Source: Symbiodinium natans
Lineage: Eukaryota > Sar > Dinophyceae > Suessiales > Symbiodiniaceae
Length of the DNA stretch: 64,000 nt
Direction of reading: 5' to 3'
Assembly: GCA_905221605.1 (NCBI GenBank)
Contig: CAJNDS010002745.1
Span: forward strand, 358,501-422,500
Part shown: in pieces, positions 49,260 through 59,392 of the stretch
How positions within the stretch are numbered: position 1 is the first letter of the stretch
Layout of the letters: the number at the start of each line of letters is the position of its first letter
Translations under genes and position numbers: made by a program
The notes under the pieces: model-generated
Seen by the model: the letters and a program-made list of their open reading frames with translations, nothing else
Told to the model about the DNA's origin: nothing
Database searches by the model: none

Positions 49260-49372
49260 AAGACCCAGGGCCGTGCTGGCTTTGACAACCGCCGACGCGG
49301 ACGCTTTCTGTGCCACCTGGGCGGGGCGGCAGCAAATTCGTGGCTACGATCATTTTCGAGGCTTTTGTAGTA
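49260..49372 (-). CDS. probable exon, frame uncertain
   Basis: Two minus frames are open, one with KMIVATNLLPPRPGGTESVR and one with SLENDRSHEFAAAPPRWHRK. A plus frame is open too. Confidence 0.35.
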
Positions 49373-49565
49373 GGGTTTAGGGTTTAGGGTTTGGGGTTTA
49401 GGGTTTAGTGTCTGGGGGGGCGTAGTGTTTACGGTTTAAAGTTCTATGTTCTTCGTATGCTTGATGCTTGGTGGCGGTTCGGGTTGAGGGTTTGGGGCCG
49501 GGTTTGGGGGCTTAGGAAACCCCGAAACCTTGCACCCCCGCACCCTACCCCCCCCCCCCCCCCCC

Positions 49566-49638
49566 CCCCGCCCAGCTAAGGCATAAACGCCGCGGGCTCA
49601 GGGTGTAGGGTGAACCATTTTCGGGGATGAGAAGTAAG
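49566..49638 (-). CDS. unrecognised exon
   Basis: LLIPENGSPYTLSPRRLCLS. Confidence 0.55.
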
Positions 49639-49639
49639 A

Positions 49640-49800
49640 GGGTTCTGTCGGGAGGGGGGGTTCAAGGGGGGTATGTAATCCAAGGTTGTCTAGTACTCCC
49701 CACTACTCCCTAAGGCTCCCTAAGTTTCCCTAGGTACCCAATGGTACCTACCCCCATGAAGCCCCTCCCTCTCAAGAACCCTGTAAGAAGTCCGCTGCCC
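49640..49800. mobile_element. family E element
   Basis: GGGAGGGGGGGTTCAAGG and CCCTCCCTCTCAAGAACC inverted ends. Confidence 0.6.
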
Positions 49801-49948
49801 GCTGCAAACGTCCTGGAACCTTGCTTTAATAGGGTATATCTGTCAACCCAGAACCTACACACATTCTCCCCAACTCCTAAGCCCGCCTGCTTTTGAGTGC
49901 TTGGACTTGGTAGCCTACCGGCTTTAGTTGCAGGGTGGGAGAGAGGGG
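49795..49948 (-). CDS. unrecognised exon
   Basis: ATKAGRLPSPSTQKQAGLGV, then GENVCRFWVDRYTLLKQGSR. Confidence 0.6.
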
Positions 49949-49967
49949 GAGCGACCTTTAAAATATA

Positions 49968-50115
49968 TACACATAAAAATATATACACTAATAAATAAAC
50001 AAATAAATAAATAAAAATATATAATAATGATAATAATAATAATAATAATAATAATAGTAGTAGTAGTAGTAGTAGTAATAATAACAATAATAATACTAGT
50101 AATGGTAGTAAGACT
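49968..50115. repeat. (TAA)n/(TAG)n microsatellite
   Basis: AT-rich trinucleotide tracts; the leucine ORF is an artefact. Confidence 0.95.
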
Positions 50116-50139
50116 AATAGCAGGACGAATAGCTATTAC

Positions 50140-50212
50140 AGGGGAACAGCGACCCTAAATGACAAAACCTTGCAATCCCCCAAACTCATTGCAAAGCTCC
50201 TGGCATCTTTAC
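50140..50212 (-). CDS. exon downstream of a 50 bp triplication
   Basis: ARSFAMSLGDCKVLSFRVAV, then PL and TAA. Continues the exon at 50398-50298 if the duplicated units are spliced out at AG^G. Confidence 0.55.
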
Positions 50213-50312
50213 CCCAAACCCTAAGCCCTGAACCCTAAACCCTAAGCTCCTGGCATCTTTATCCTAAACCCCAAACCCTGAATTCTAAACCCTAAGCCCC
50301 TGGCATCTTTGT
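50196..50312. repeat. 50 bp unit in three tandem copies
   Basis: TCCTGGCATCTTT recurs exactly every 50 bp (50198, 50248, 50298). Each unit is exon end plus degenerate CCCTAAA. Confidence 0.9.
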
Positions 50313-50398
50313 CCTTGCCATCTTTCACCACTTTGGCCACCATAGCGGCTACTGACAGTGGGCAGCGTGAGCACAGTAGGGGCTGCACACCAGGGTTG
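50298..50398 (-). CDS. unrecognised exon
   Basis: FNPGVQPLLCSRCPLSVAAM, then VAKVVKDGKDKDARG. Confidence 0.65.
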
Positions 50399-50442
50399 AA
50401 CTGAAGGGTTTAGGGTACAGGGTTTAGGGTTTAGGGTTTAGG

Positions 50443-50565
50443 GTTTAGGGTGAAGGTGTGAGACATGATTGTAATGTGGACATGGAAGCTCATTAGAACA
50501 CCGACATCGAGCCTGCGCGATGACAGGGGCATGAGGTACAACCAGAAGAAGCTTTCTTTTGTGTG
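50443..50565 (-). CDS. unrecognised exon
   Basis: DLHTKESFFWLYLMPLSSRR, then LDVGVLMSFHVHITIMSHTF. Acceptor GCACTCAG^GATC. Confidence 0.65.
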
Positions 50566-50824
50566 CAGATCCTGAGTGCAATCTCTTATCATTTGAGTTC
50601 AGGGATCTGACCCTAGCTGCTTCTTCTCGGCTATATGTCCAGAGCCTAATTAGTTTGCAGGGGTGGTAGACACCCCTAACTGTCCAGAGAAGGGCCCCCT
50701 CCGCTGAAGCCCTGCGTAGACCCCAAAGTCTCGATACCCCACCCTAAACCCTAAACCCTAACACCGCAACATTTAAGGGGTAGCAGTGGGGGGTGAGCGT
50801 TGAGAGGGATTTAGGAAGTACTTA

Positions 50825-51055
50825 GGGTGTAGGGTTTAGGGTTAGGGTTTAGGGCTTAGGGCTTAGGGTTTAGGGTTTAGGGTTTAGGGTTTAGGGTTTA
50901 AGGTTTAGGGTTTAGGGTTTAGGTTTAGGGTTTAGGGTTTAGGGTTTAGGGTTTAGGGTTTAGGGTTTAGGGTTTAGGGTTTAGGGTTTAGGGTTTAGGG
51001 TTTAGGGTTGAGGGTTTAGGGTTTAGGGTTTTGGGTTTTGGGTTTTGGGTTTAGT
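50825..51055. repeat. TTTAGGG array, about 31 units
   Basis: Largest block; one TTTAGG deletion and terminal TTTTGGG variants. Confidence 0.97.
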
Positions 51056-51206
51056 GGGGATGTTGCAATGCTCAGCCCTAAATCGACCTCCACCCACCCC
51101 CCTCTTACCCCCAGGCACCCTGTCAGATTCCCAAATAGCTCCTTTCAGGTACCCCGGCTTGGGGTTTAGGGTTTAGGGTTTGGGGTCTAGGGTTGAGGGT
51201 TTTATG

Positions 51207-51365
51207 GTATGCATGCGGGAGCGGGCCTACCATTTTCGCGGCCCGGCTAAGCCATTGACACAAGTCGACTCTGCCAAGCGTACGCGGGCCATCAAATTGT
51301 GGCCCTATTCGGTCAGCTCTTGAGAAGAAATAAGCACCCTTGAGAAAAAGACTTTCGATGGGTTT
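51207..51365 (-). CDS. unrecognised exon
   Basis: SLFLKGAYFFSRADRIGPQF, then DGPRTLGRVDLCQWLSRAAK, then MVGPLPHAYH. 50 codons. Confidence 0.7.
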
Positions 51366-51530
51366 CGGGTTCATGGTTGAGGGTTCTTGAGAAGATTGCC
51401 TGCAGGCGTATGCAAGAAACCCAAAACAGAAGCCCTGAACCCCAGGGGCCAAAACCCTAAACCTCTAAACCCCTACACCCGTCACCTGGTTCAAAACCCT
51501 AAACCCTGAAACCCCTACACCCTAAAAATC

Positions 51531-51595
51531 GAACTCCAGGCTCTTCTTCTGTGCATGAGAGACCAAGCCTCCTCAAGTTGTTCAGCAACATGGTT
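51531..51595 (-). CDS. helical exon
   Basis: HVAEQLEEAWSLMHRRRAWS. Confidence 0.55.
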
Positions 51596-51709
51596 TCGGG
51601 TTTAGGGTTTAGGGTCAAGGTTTAGGGCCGCGAAACCTGTTGGGCAGGAGGGGTAGGGGTAAGTAATCCCATGGGATTAAACCCTAAACCCTAAACCCTA
51701 AACCCTAAG

Positions 51710-51797
51710 TCTCAACGCCTTTTGCACCTTCTGCAAGAGGACTTCTGAAGAGCTGAAGCAGCTACTGCTTTTGTACAGCAGGATGGGGCTCCCCCGG
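51710..51797 (-). CDS. unrecognised exon
   Basis: GSPILLYKSSSCFSSSEVLL, then QKVQKALRL. Confidence 0.6.
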
Positions 51798-52224
51798 CCT
51801 GAGGTTTAGGGTGTATCAATCCCTGAATACTAAACGTTGGGGTTTAGGGTTTAGGGTTTAGGGTTTAGGGGTTAGGGTTTAATTGGGGTTTAGAGTTTGG
51901 GTTTGTGGCTTAGTCAATCTGACAATAAAATGGAGGCTCTAGAGGGCCTGTGGGATTCCAAGGCATTAAGGTTTGGGGTTTTAGGGTGTAGCGTTTAGGG
52001 CATTTAGGGTTTAGGGTTTAGAGTTTAGGGGTTTAGGCCAAGGGTTTAGGGGTTTGGGTTTAGAGGGGGCGGGCAGGAGGGGAGGGGGAGAATGTGCAGT
52101 CCTAATGCCAAAGCCCTAAACCCCGCACCCTGAACCCCCTGTAGCCCTAAGAACCCAAGCCACCCCAACACTAAACCCAAACCCTGTTAAACCCAAAGCC
52201 CCCAAACCCCTATACCCCAAACCT

Positions 52225-52253
52225 CAACCCCTCCCCCCCACCCCCCCCCCCCC

Positions 52254-52290
<37 letters not shown>

Positions 52291-52291
52291 A

Positions 52292-52323
<32 letters not shown>

Positions 52324-52326
52324 CCC
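52225..52326. repeat. poly-C tract
   Basis: About 95 nt, nearly pure C. Confidence 0.97.
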
Positions 52327-52499
52327 CAAACTCTGAACCACTAAACCCTAAACCCCTCAACCCCTCAGCCCCAAATCACCTATAACCCTAAACCCTAAAC
52401 CCTAAAACCCCTACACCCTAAAGCCCCCTCCCTAAACCCTAAACCCTAAACCCTAAACCCTAAACCCTAAACCCTAAACCCTAAAACACACCCTCAAAC

Positions 52500-52592
52500 C
52501 CCATGGGCAAGGCGGAGCCCCAGGTTGGCTGACGAATTTCGGGGGCCGTTCGGCGTGGGAGAGCTCCTTCTCACGGCACAGCAAGCCATGTC
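52500..52592 (-). CDS. unrecognised exon
   Basis: GHGLLCREKELSHAERPPKF, then VSQPGAPPCPW. Confidence 0.6.
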
Positions 52593-52819
52593 CCAGGGTT
52601 TAGGGTTTAGGGTTTAGGGTTTACGGTTTAGGGTTTAGGGTTTAGGGTTTAGGGTTTAGGGTTTAGGAACTCTAGAAGTTCAGGGTTTGAGGAGTCTAAG
52701 GGTTTAGGGGCTTAGGGTTTCAGGGTTGATGGGTTTTGGCGATTTTGGGTTGAGGCTTTAGGGTTTAGGGTTTAGGCGTTTGGGATTGAGAGGGCTTAGA
52801 AAGGGGTAAACCCCTAAAT

Positions 52820-52905
52820 TTCCTAAACCCTAAACCCTAAACCCTAAACCCTAAACCCTAAACCCTAAACCCTAAACCCTAAACCCTAAACCCTAAATCC
52901 TAAAT
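52820..52905. repeat. CCCTAAA array, about 12 units
   Basis: Two terminal TCCTAAA variants. Confidence 0.97.
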
Positions 52906-52911
52906 CCTAAA

Positions 52912-53018
52912 CCCAAGCCACCCCACTTCCAGCCTCCACGAGCTGTGGGGGCAGGGAAAGGCATCAGGTGCAGGCGAGCGGTCTGGGGCTGTCTTCTGCC
53001 TTCTGCCTTGTGGTCTAA
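52912..53018 (-). CDS. unrecognised exon
   Basis: HKAEGRRQPQTARLHLMPFP, then APTARGGWKWGG. Confidence 0.55.
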
Positions 53019-53055
53019 ATGAGAACTCGTGGTCCATCGACTCTGTTCAAGAGTG

Positions 53056-53225
53056 GATATATATATATATATATGTATATACGTATATGCATGTATAGAA
53101 TAATAATCATCATCCTCATCCTCATCATCATCATCATAATAGTAATAATAATACTAATGAGAATATTACTAATAATACTAATAATAATGATGATAAACAT
53201 AATAATAATAAGTATATTCACATAC
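53056..53225. repeat. (TA)n and (TAA/TCA)n microsatellite
   Basis: AT-rich; no coding. Confidence 0.95.
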
Positions 53226-53356
53226 ATTATCATGTAAAAGAAATGACCCTATGCCATATGATTAAACCCTAGACCCACCTCCGAAGCTCGAAACCTCACG
53301 TCAGAAGGTTTCGGGTTTCGGGTTTCGGGTTTACGGTTTAGGGTTCGGGTTCGGGT

Positions 53357-53420
53357 CTGCATGGCCGCGGAAGTCTCTCGGTACTGACACCATCTGCAGT
53401 GATTCGTACGCTCGCTTTTG
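53357..53420 (-). CDS. exon with CxxC motif
   Basis: SERTNHCRWCQYRETSAAMQ after removal of the family L element and one target-site copy. A zinc-ribbon knuckle (C-R-W-C) is possible. Two other frames are open. Confidence 0.5.
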
Positions 53421-53560
53421 CTTGGTAGCCCGGGAACCATATTTTAGTACGGGCACCCTAAACCCTAAACCCTTTTCAACCCAAAACCCCAAAATCCACC
53501 CTGTTTTGGGTTGGTTACCCTAAACCCGAAACCCTAAAAGGGTACCACTGCGCTACCAAG
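53421..53560 (-). mobile_element. family L element with telomeric inserts
   Basis: In sense CTTGGTAGCGCAGTGGTACC ... GGTTCCCGGGCTACCAAG, flanked by CGAA and CAAA. CCCTAAA pieces interrupt both arms. Confidence 0.7.
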
Positions 53561-53608
53561 TTCGGTGCAGACTTCGATGGGCCCGGTGGCGAGCAACGGA
53601 GGAATTAG
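53561..53608 (-). CDS. exon before family L intron
   Basis: IPPLLATGPIEVCTE. Confidence 0.55.
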
Positions 53609-53640
53609 GGTTTAGGGTTTAGGGTTTCGGGTTTAGGGTT

Positions 53641-53762
53641 TAGGGTGACCCAAGAGCAACCTAGGAACAAAAAGTGCGCCCTTTTTTGGATTACAGGGAA
53701 CTATAAGGGAACCCAAGCCCTAAAAACTCGGAACAAGGGCCGACTCTGGGTCCCAGTATATA
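53641..53762. mobile_element. family N element
   Basis: GACCCAAGAGCAACCTAGGA and GGGCCGACTCTGGGTCCCAG inverted ends. Confidence 0.6.
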
Positions 53763-53831
53763 CTAGCATCTCCCCAAATTAGAGGCCTATTGGTTTAGGG
53801 TTTAGGGTTTAGGGTTTAGGGTTTAGGGTAT

Positions 53832-53880
53832 TCACTAGGGGCTACACACGTTAATTGCTGCCAACATGAGGGCAGCGCCT
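53832..53880 (-). CDS. short exon
   Basis: ALPSCWQQLTCVAPSEY. Confidence 0.5.
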
Positions 53881-54289
53881 AAAACTTAAATCCCTAAGCC
53901 CTAGACAAAGGGGGGAAAATGAAGGGACCCCTATAGAAGGGACCGTCAAAATGATTCCTGTATAAACCCTTATATATATATATGTACCTTATATATGTAT
54001 ATATATATATACATATATATATATGCTACCCCCCCCCCCCCAGCGACCTACCCTTTTTAGGCCTTTTTAAGCCTTTTTAACAAAAAATAACAAAGAAGGC
54101 CCAAAAGTCGCGTAGTTAATCACCGGGTAATGAAGGACAGTTACTGGGACACCCACCTCACAGACCCCGATAAGCCAGCATTGGAAGAATCTACATTTTG
54201 AATCTGAAGCAGACAATGCTGTTTTTAGATGTTTAGATCAGTGTTTTTCTATGCAAATTGTGCGTTTCAAGGGCAATTAATGTTTTGTT

Positions 54290-55710
54290 GAGCAACTAAT
54301 GTATTTATACAATTGTGTTTGTACGAGGCAAAGTATTAATCAAATAGTGAAACATTTTTCTTGGTTCTATACGAATTTAGCTATTCGAGTAATTATTAAG
54401 CAAAGAGCCCAATTTGACTCAAGTGAATACTATTTAAAGGAGCATACTCAACCAAGATACGAAATAAACACCATTCTCAACCAAAAAATGGCAAAGTGTG
54501 TGTTTAAAGTGCAAATACTGTATTTATACAATTGTGTTTGTACTAGGCAAAGTATGCTCTCTGAAAAGTACACTGAAATACCTTATGTTTACATATTCAT
54601 GAATCGTTTTTATATTTGAAATAATCATTTTATGCGAATTTAGCTACTAGAGTAATAATTAAGCAAATAGCCCAATTTGACTCAAGTGAATACCATTTAA
54701 AGGACCATACTCAACCAAAATACGAAAGAAGCACCATATTCAACCAAAATATGGCAAAGTGTGGTTTAAAGGGCAAATAGTGCTTTGTTGAGCAACTAAT
54801 GCATTGAAACAGTTGTGTTTATACCAGGCAAAGTATTATTGAAGTACTATCTGCAAAGTCAAATGAAACACCTTATGTTTACATATTCATGAAACAATTT
54901 TTTTGAAGTATTCATTCTATGCGAATTTAACTACTAGAGGAATTCTTAAGCAACTAGCCCAACTTGACTCAAGTGAATACTATTTAAAGGACCATACTCA
55001 ACCAAATACGAAATAAACACTTGCGGAAATGGAAACGGTTCTACCTACATAACAATGAGACAAAGATTGCTGAAGTATTCACTAAAGACCACTTATTTAC
55101 TATGTCTGAAAAGCACAATTTGCATGAGCAAGCTTAAAAATGCACAATAATGGAAATAGAAGCGGTTCTACTTACACAACGATGAAACAAAGATGTCTGA
55201 AGTATTCAATAAAGACCACATATATACTATGCTTGAAAAACGCAACTTGCACAATCAGGCTTAAAAAATGCACAAGAATGCTAGAAAAGTACTTAGTGAA
55301 GGCCATACACAAGCAAATTCAGAAATACATAAAAACATCCAAAAGCGCAAGCTTTTCAGGAGAATCTCTGGTAAAGTTTGGATTATAGGGTTTTGGGGTA
55401 TTCCTGGACGAGTAGGAGTCACTTTTTAAGCAAACAATTCTAAGCAATAAATACTTTTTCTCAAGACAAGTATTGCAAATGCTGCTTCTAGATAATTAAT
55501 CGCATTTACCAGGCAAATATTATCCATGCGAATTGAGCTACCAGAGCACCAAGTAATGGCTGAATAAGGTCTACTACACTTGAGTACAACCAAAAGATGC
55601 ACTAAACACTAGCGGCTCTACTTACATAATAACGAAACAAATAGTTCTGAAGCACTAGAAAGACCACTTGTATACTATTTCTAGCACAATTAGCATAAGC
55701 ACACTCAAAA
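54290..55710. repeat. satellite-like subrepeats within the 2.3 kb element
   Basis: A unit with GCGAATTTAGCTACTAGAG and TTTGACTCAAGTGAATAC recurs at 54374, 54636 and 54922, with a partial copy at 55529. A second unit, TGAAGTATTCA..AAAGACCACTTA, recurs at 55074, 55200 and 55640. Confidence 0.85.
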
Positions 55711-55746
55711 ATGCGTAGTTGTTGCCTCGTGACCGTGAAGGCGAAC

Positions 55747-56010
55747 CAAAAAGCCAAAATACCAAAACCAAAAAACCAAAAATACCAAAACCAAAAAAAC
55801 CAAAAAAACCAAAACCAAAAAAACCAAAAATACCAAAAGAACCAATTTTCCGGGACTCTTGGAGAAGCCTCATAGGGCTTCTCCAAGAGTCCCGGAAAAT
55901 TGTGTTTTTTGGTATTTTTGGTTTTTTTGGTTTTGGTTTTTTTGGTTTTTTTGGTTTTTTTGGTTTTGGTTTTTTGGTTTTTTTGGTTTTGTTTTTTTTG
56001 GTTTTTCTAC
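55747..56010. repeat. long hairpin
   Basis: A perfect 27 bp inverted repeat (55843-55869 and 55876-55902) with a 6 nt loop, extended on both sides by complementary (CCAAAAA)n and (TTTTTGG)n arms of about 95-105 nt. Confidence 0.95.
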
Positions 56011-56514
56011 TGTCCCGTGTATGCGATTTTAGTTGTATTTTAGTCTACGCCCTAGGAAATACGCTATATTGCACACCGAGTTTGCTTGCAGTGCAGCTGG
56101 GTGACTTGAGACAAGGCGAAAAAGGGTAGGTCACTGGGGGGGGGGGGGGGGTACCATATATATATATATATATATATACACCGTATATATATATATATAC
56201 AGACCCTATGTACATATATATATATATACCTTGTATAGTGCCTGTATATCTAAGTCGCCCCCTTATCAGGGTCCTTCCTTTAGTCCCTTGATATACCCTA
56301 AACCCTAAGCCCCAAGCCCTGAACCCTAAGCCCTCAGCCCTGAACAGAAGGACTCTTCTGAATAACTGGTTTTATTTCGTAGGGAATGGAGGGAAGTAGG
56401 TACCTGAATATCCCCGGTTTAGGGTCATTCCAGATCAAGTAGGCTTAGGGTTTAGGGTTTAGGGTTTAGGGCTCAGGGTTATATCGACCCTTTGAGGGAT
56501 TCTGGAGGGCACCT

Positions 56515-56562
56515 GATTCTAAAAAACCAGTAGGCTGTTCCCGAACTCATGGTCGCAGAGGG
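56515..56562 (-). CDS. short exon
   Basis: LCDHEFGNSLLVF then TAG. Confidence 0.4.
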
Positions 56563-56660
56563 TTTATAGGGTTTAGGGTTTAGGGATTCGGGAGCACAGG
56601 CCTAAACCCTAAACCCTAAACCCTAAGCCCTAAACCCTAAACCCTAAACCCTAAACCCTA

Positions 56661-56766
56661 CGGGGCACATCCAAGGGCTCTGTGAAACAGCCGCCTGAAC
56701 CCCACGGAGGGGTGAACAGCGCGCGAATTGGGAGCCTTCACAAGACGACCTCCGGGACTTAGTGGG
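56661..56766 (-). CDS. unrecognised exon, stop at end
   Basis: SPGGRLVKAPNSRAVHPSVG, then FRRLFHRALGCAP and TAG. Confidence 0.6.
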
Positions 56767-56778
56767 GTTTAGGGTTTA

Positions 56779-56885
56779 GGGTTTGAGGGTTTGAGGGTTT
56801 GAGGGTTTGAGGGTTTGAGGGTTTGAGGGTTTGAGGGTTTGAGGGTTTGAGGGTTTGAGGGTTTGAGGGTTTGAGGGTTTGAGGT
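56779..56885. repeat. TTTGAGGG octamer array, about 13 units
   Basis: Near-perfect tandem octamers beside TTTAGGG heptamers. Confidence 0.97.
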
Positions 56886-57045
56886 GTCGGGTTTAGGGTT
56901 TGGAGTTTAGGATTTGGGGTTGAGGGTTTTAGGATTTAGGAATGAGTGTTCGTGTTAGGATTATTTAGTGCAAGAGGTCACTAAACTTTAAGCGGTTTAG
57001 GGCTTGGGTTTCCTAAACCCTAAACCCTAAACCCTAAAACCCTAA

Positions 57046-57130
57046 ACCGTGAGTCGTCAGTAGAAACCCGAAGAAGCCCTGCTGAAGACTGGCGACTGAG
57101 GGGAAGCCGCTGTTGCTCTCCGGGTTTTAC
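57046..57130 (-). CDS. unrecognised exon
   Basis: KPGEQQRLPLSRQSSAGLLR, then VSTDDSRF. Confidence 0.6.
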
Positions 57131-57423
57131 ATTTAGGGTTTAGGGCACCCTCAACCCTAAACCCTAAACCCCAAACCCACCCTCAGCCCTCAGCATTCAT
57201 GAGCTCACATCGAGACGTTCAGTCGACCTTAGGGCTTACATGGAAACTATGGGCCCTTAGATGGGGGCCCTGTAAACCCATGGGCCCATACTTTCAAACC
57301 CCCTTTAACGAAGGTATGGGGCCATATTCAACCCTAAACCCTAAACCCTAAACCCTAAACCCTAAACCCTAAACCCTACGCTAAACCCTAAACCCTAAAC
57401 ATTCAGGGAGCATGTAGCTACCC

Positions 57424-57515
57424 TAAGCCTAGTTGTCCAGCACCTAGGGGAACGAAACGTTAACCTTTGGGATTATCAGGGGGTTCTAGTACCCCAAAAT
57501 GGATTTGAAAGGTTA
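57424..57515. mobile_element. family G element with telomeric insert
   Basis: CTAGTTGTCCAGCACCTAGG ... ATTTGAAAGGTTACC, then CCCTAAA units replace the right end. Confidence 0.55.
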
Positions 57516-57599
57516 CCCCTAAACCCTAAACCCTAAACCCTAAACCCTAAACCCTAAACCCTAAACCCCCCTAAAACCCTAAACCCTACTCTACAACTA

Positions 57600-57832
57600 A
57601 GTTAGACTTCAGGCTTTCGGGTTTAGGGTTTCGAGGGCCTCGAGGGCTTCAAGGGTTTCTGAGGGCAGAAAATCTGGATTCTTGGGTTTCGCAGGGCTTC
57701 TGTCGGTTTCTTGGGCTTCCTCAAGAAATTCTGATGCTTCTAGGGTTTCTACAGTTTCTAGAGTTTCTGTCGGTTTCTTGGGGACCCTTACGGATTCTGA
57801 GGCTTCTAGGGCTTCTAGAGTTTCTATGGCTT
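57600..57832. repeat. GGTTTCT/AGAAACC nonamer-type array
   Basis: Degenerate CTAGAAACC units (reverse) with a repeated TTCTGTCGGTTTCTTGGG. A similar CTAGAAACC array lies at 32128-32195. Confidence 0.8.
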
Positions 57833-57945
57833 CTTAAGACTTCAGACAGCGTCCCGCCTGCGAAGAGAGAGTTGAAACGGTACAAACGGGCCAAAAGCAG
57901 GCTCGGCCTCGCCACAAGGCCATCGAAACGCAGGGACTCCAGTAC
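57830..57945 (-). CDS. unrecognised exon
   Basis: LESLRFDGLVARPSLLLARL, then YRFNSLFAGGTLSEVLRS. Confidence 0.65.
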
Positions 57946-58005
57946 CCAAAACCCTAAACCCTAAACCCGAAACCCAAAACCCTAGCCCTAAACCCTATAA
58001 ACCCC

Positions 58006-58055
58006 CTGCGAGTGGAATCTTCTATATCTCGGCCTTCTCTTGGATGAACGCTGAA
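58006..58055 (-). CDS. unrecognised exon
   Basis: LAAAFSVHPREGRDIEDSTR after GCTCACAG^AA. Confidence 0.55.
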
Positions 58056-58488
58056 CGCTGCGGCCAGTTCTGTGAGCACAGAATAGAACCAACAAGCTAT
58101 TTTAGATAGAGCGCTGCCTCAAACTCTATGTCGCATAACCCCAGCAAAACCCTAACAAGGTTTCGGGTTTAGGGTTTATGGGGTTTATAGGGTTTATGGG
58201 GTATGGGGTATAGTAGGGTTTAGGGTTTAGGGGTTTAGGGGGATCTATAAACCACCCCAAAAGCCCTAGAAACCTCAAAAGCCAGACGTCAATATGTTGA
58301 AAGCCCTAGAAAGACCTATCAGCCGTAGTCCATCAGCCGTCGTCCCTCCCAACACCCCGACCTCTGCACCCTATGGAATCCTGAACCCTATCAGCCTTAT
58401 GACGCCTAGTGTTCCGAAACCCTAAACCCTAGACACCAAACCCCAAACCCCAAACCCCAAACCCCAAACCCTAAACCCTAAACACCCA

Positions 58489-58575
58489 ACTCTTCCCGCC
58501 TCACGCGGCTGGAGTTTCGTCATCCGCCCTGCGACCCTGACACGGGGCAGGCATGAGAGCGAACCCGGGCTTGGG
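58489..58575 (-). CDS. unrecognised exon
   Basis: SPGSLSCLPRVRVAGRMTKL, then QPREAGRVG. Confidence 0.55.
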
Positions 58576-58650
58576 TGTTTAGGGTTTAGGGGTTTAGGGT
58601 TTAGGGTTTAGGGTTTAGGGTTTAGGGTTTAGGGTTTAGGGTTTAGGGTC
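58575..58650. repeat. TTTAGGG array
   Basis: About ten units. Confidence 0.95.
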
Positions 58651-59300
58651 GTAGTAGCCTAGGACCCGGAGTAGTCCCTTAGTTCCTTTCTTTAGGGTTG
58701 GGGTTCCCTTCTGATCCCCTTAAGACTAAAAAGGGGCACCCTGTTTTATTTCTAGGCTACTCCTGTGTCTGGTAGCTACAGCACCCTTAGGAATTGTTTC
58801 GTATTTCTACTTATATAAAGCCAGGGGAATATGAGAACTAGTATGTTCTTCTTCGTTCAGGTTCTAAGGGGAGTATAGTAGTAGAGGCCTACAATAGATT
58901 GGGCCACCAAGCTATAAGTAGCGCCATAAGTGCCTTAAAGTGGGTCAGAAGTCTTTTCTTGAGGATAGCAGGTGCCCCCAGCTATAAGTAGGGCTACAAG
59001 TGCCCTAGAGAGGGTTTTAAGCATCAGCTTAAAGACTCGGGCTGAGTAGGGGCCAGGGTTTAGGCGCTTAGGCTACTTCGAACCTACTTCTCACCGCGGT
59101 TCTGCCCACCTAAGAAGTCCCCTCAGTATATCCTGCCCACGGCTCTACTCAGGTCATGAGTATAGAGAGGGTACATTCTAGAACTACCCTGAACCCTAAA
59201 CCCTATAAACCCTAACCCTAAACCCTACACCCTAAACCCTAAATAGATCGGCACTTTGGGGCCCAAGTATTTCATAAGGTACATGGACCCTTAGGGGGTC
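58650..59300. mobile_element. cluster of short palindromic elements
   Basis: 58658-58765 has GTAGCCTAGGAC and CTAGGCTAC ends. 58905-59035 repeats CAAGCTATAAGTAG twice. A family P end lies at 59255-59300. No clear exon. Confidence 0.5.
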
Positions 59301-59304
59301 CTTT

Positions 59305-59378
59305 GGGGGTGCAGGTAACACTGCTGCCAGCTTGCTTTAGCTACGCACGTAGGCTGTATGTCGGCGTACAAGATGAGG
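59305..59378 (-). CDS. unrecognised exon
   Basis: LILYADIQPTCVAKASWQQC, then YLHPQ. Confidence 0.6.
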
Positions 59379-59392
59379 GTTGAGGGTTTAAG

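Larger units (their letters stand above)
53958..56250. mobile_element. 2.3 kb AT-rich element with long terminal inverted repeats
   Basis: Left end (53958-54060): TA runs, GCTACC, a C run, CGACCTACCCTTTTT. Right end (56119-56250): AAAAAGGGTAGGTC, a G run, GGTACCATA, TA runs. These are reverse complements over more than 100 bp. The interior is AT-rich, free of telomeric DNA and lacks a credible transposase ORF. Confidence 0.75.

Noticed and set aside
54299-54619. 106-residue ORF in the AT-rich element
   Set aside because: It runs across a tandem repeat boundary and repeats itself (LYNCVCTRQS twice); no organelle protein recognised.
55602-56129. Phe/Trp/Lys-rich ORFs
   Set aside because: Translations of the (CCAAAAA)/(TTTTTGG) hairpin arms.
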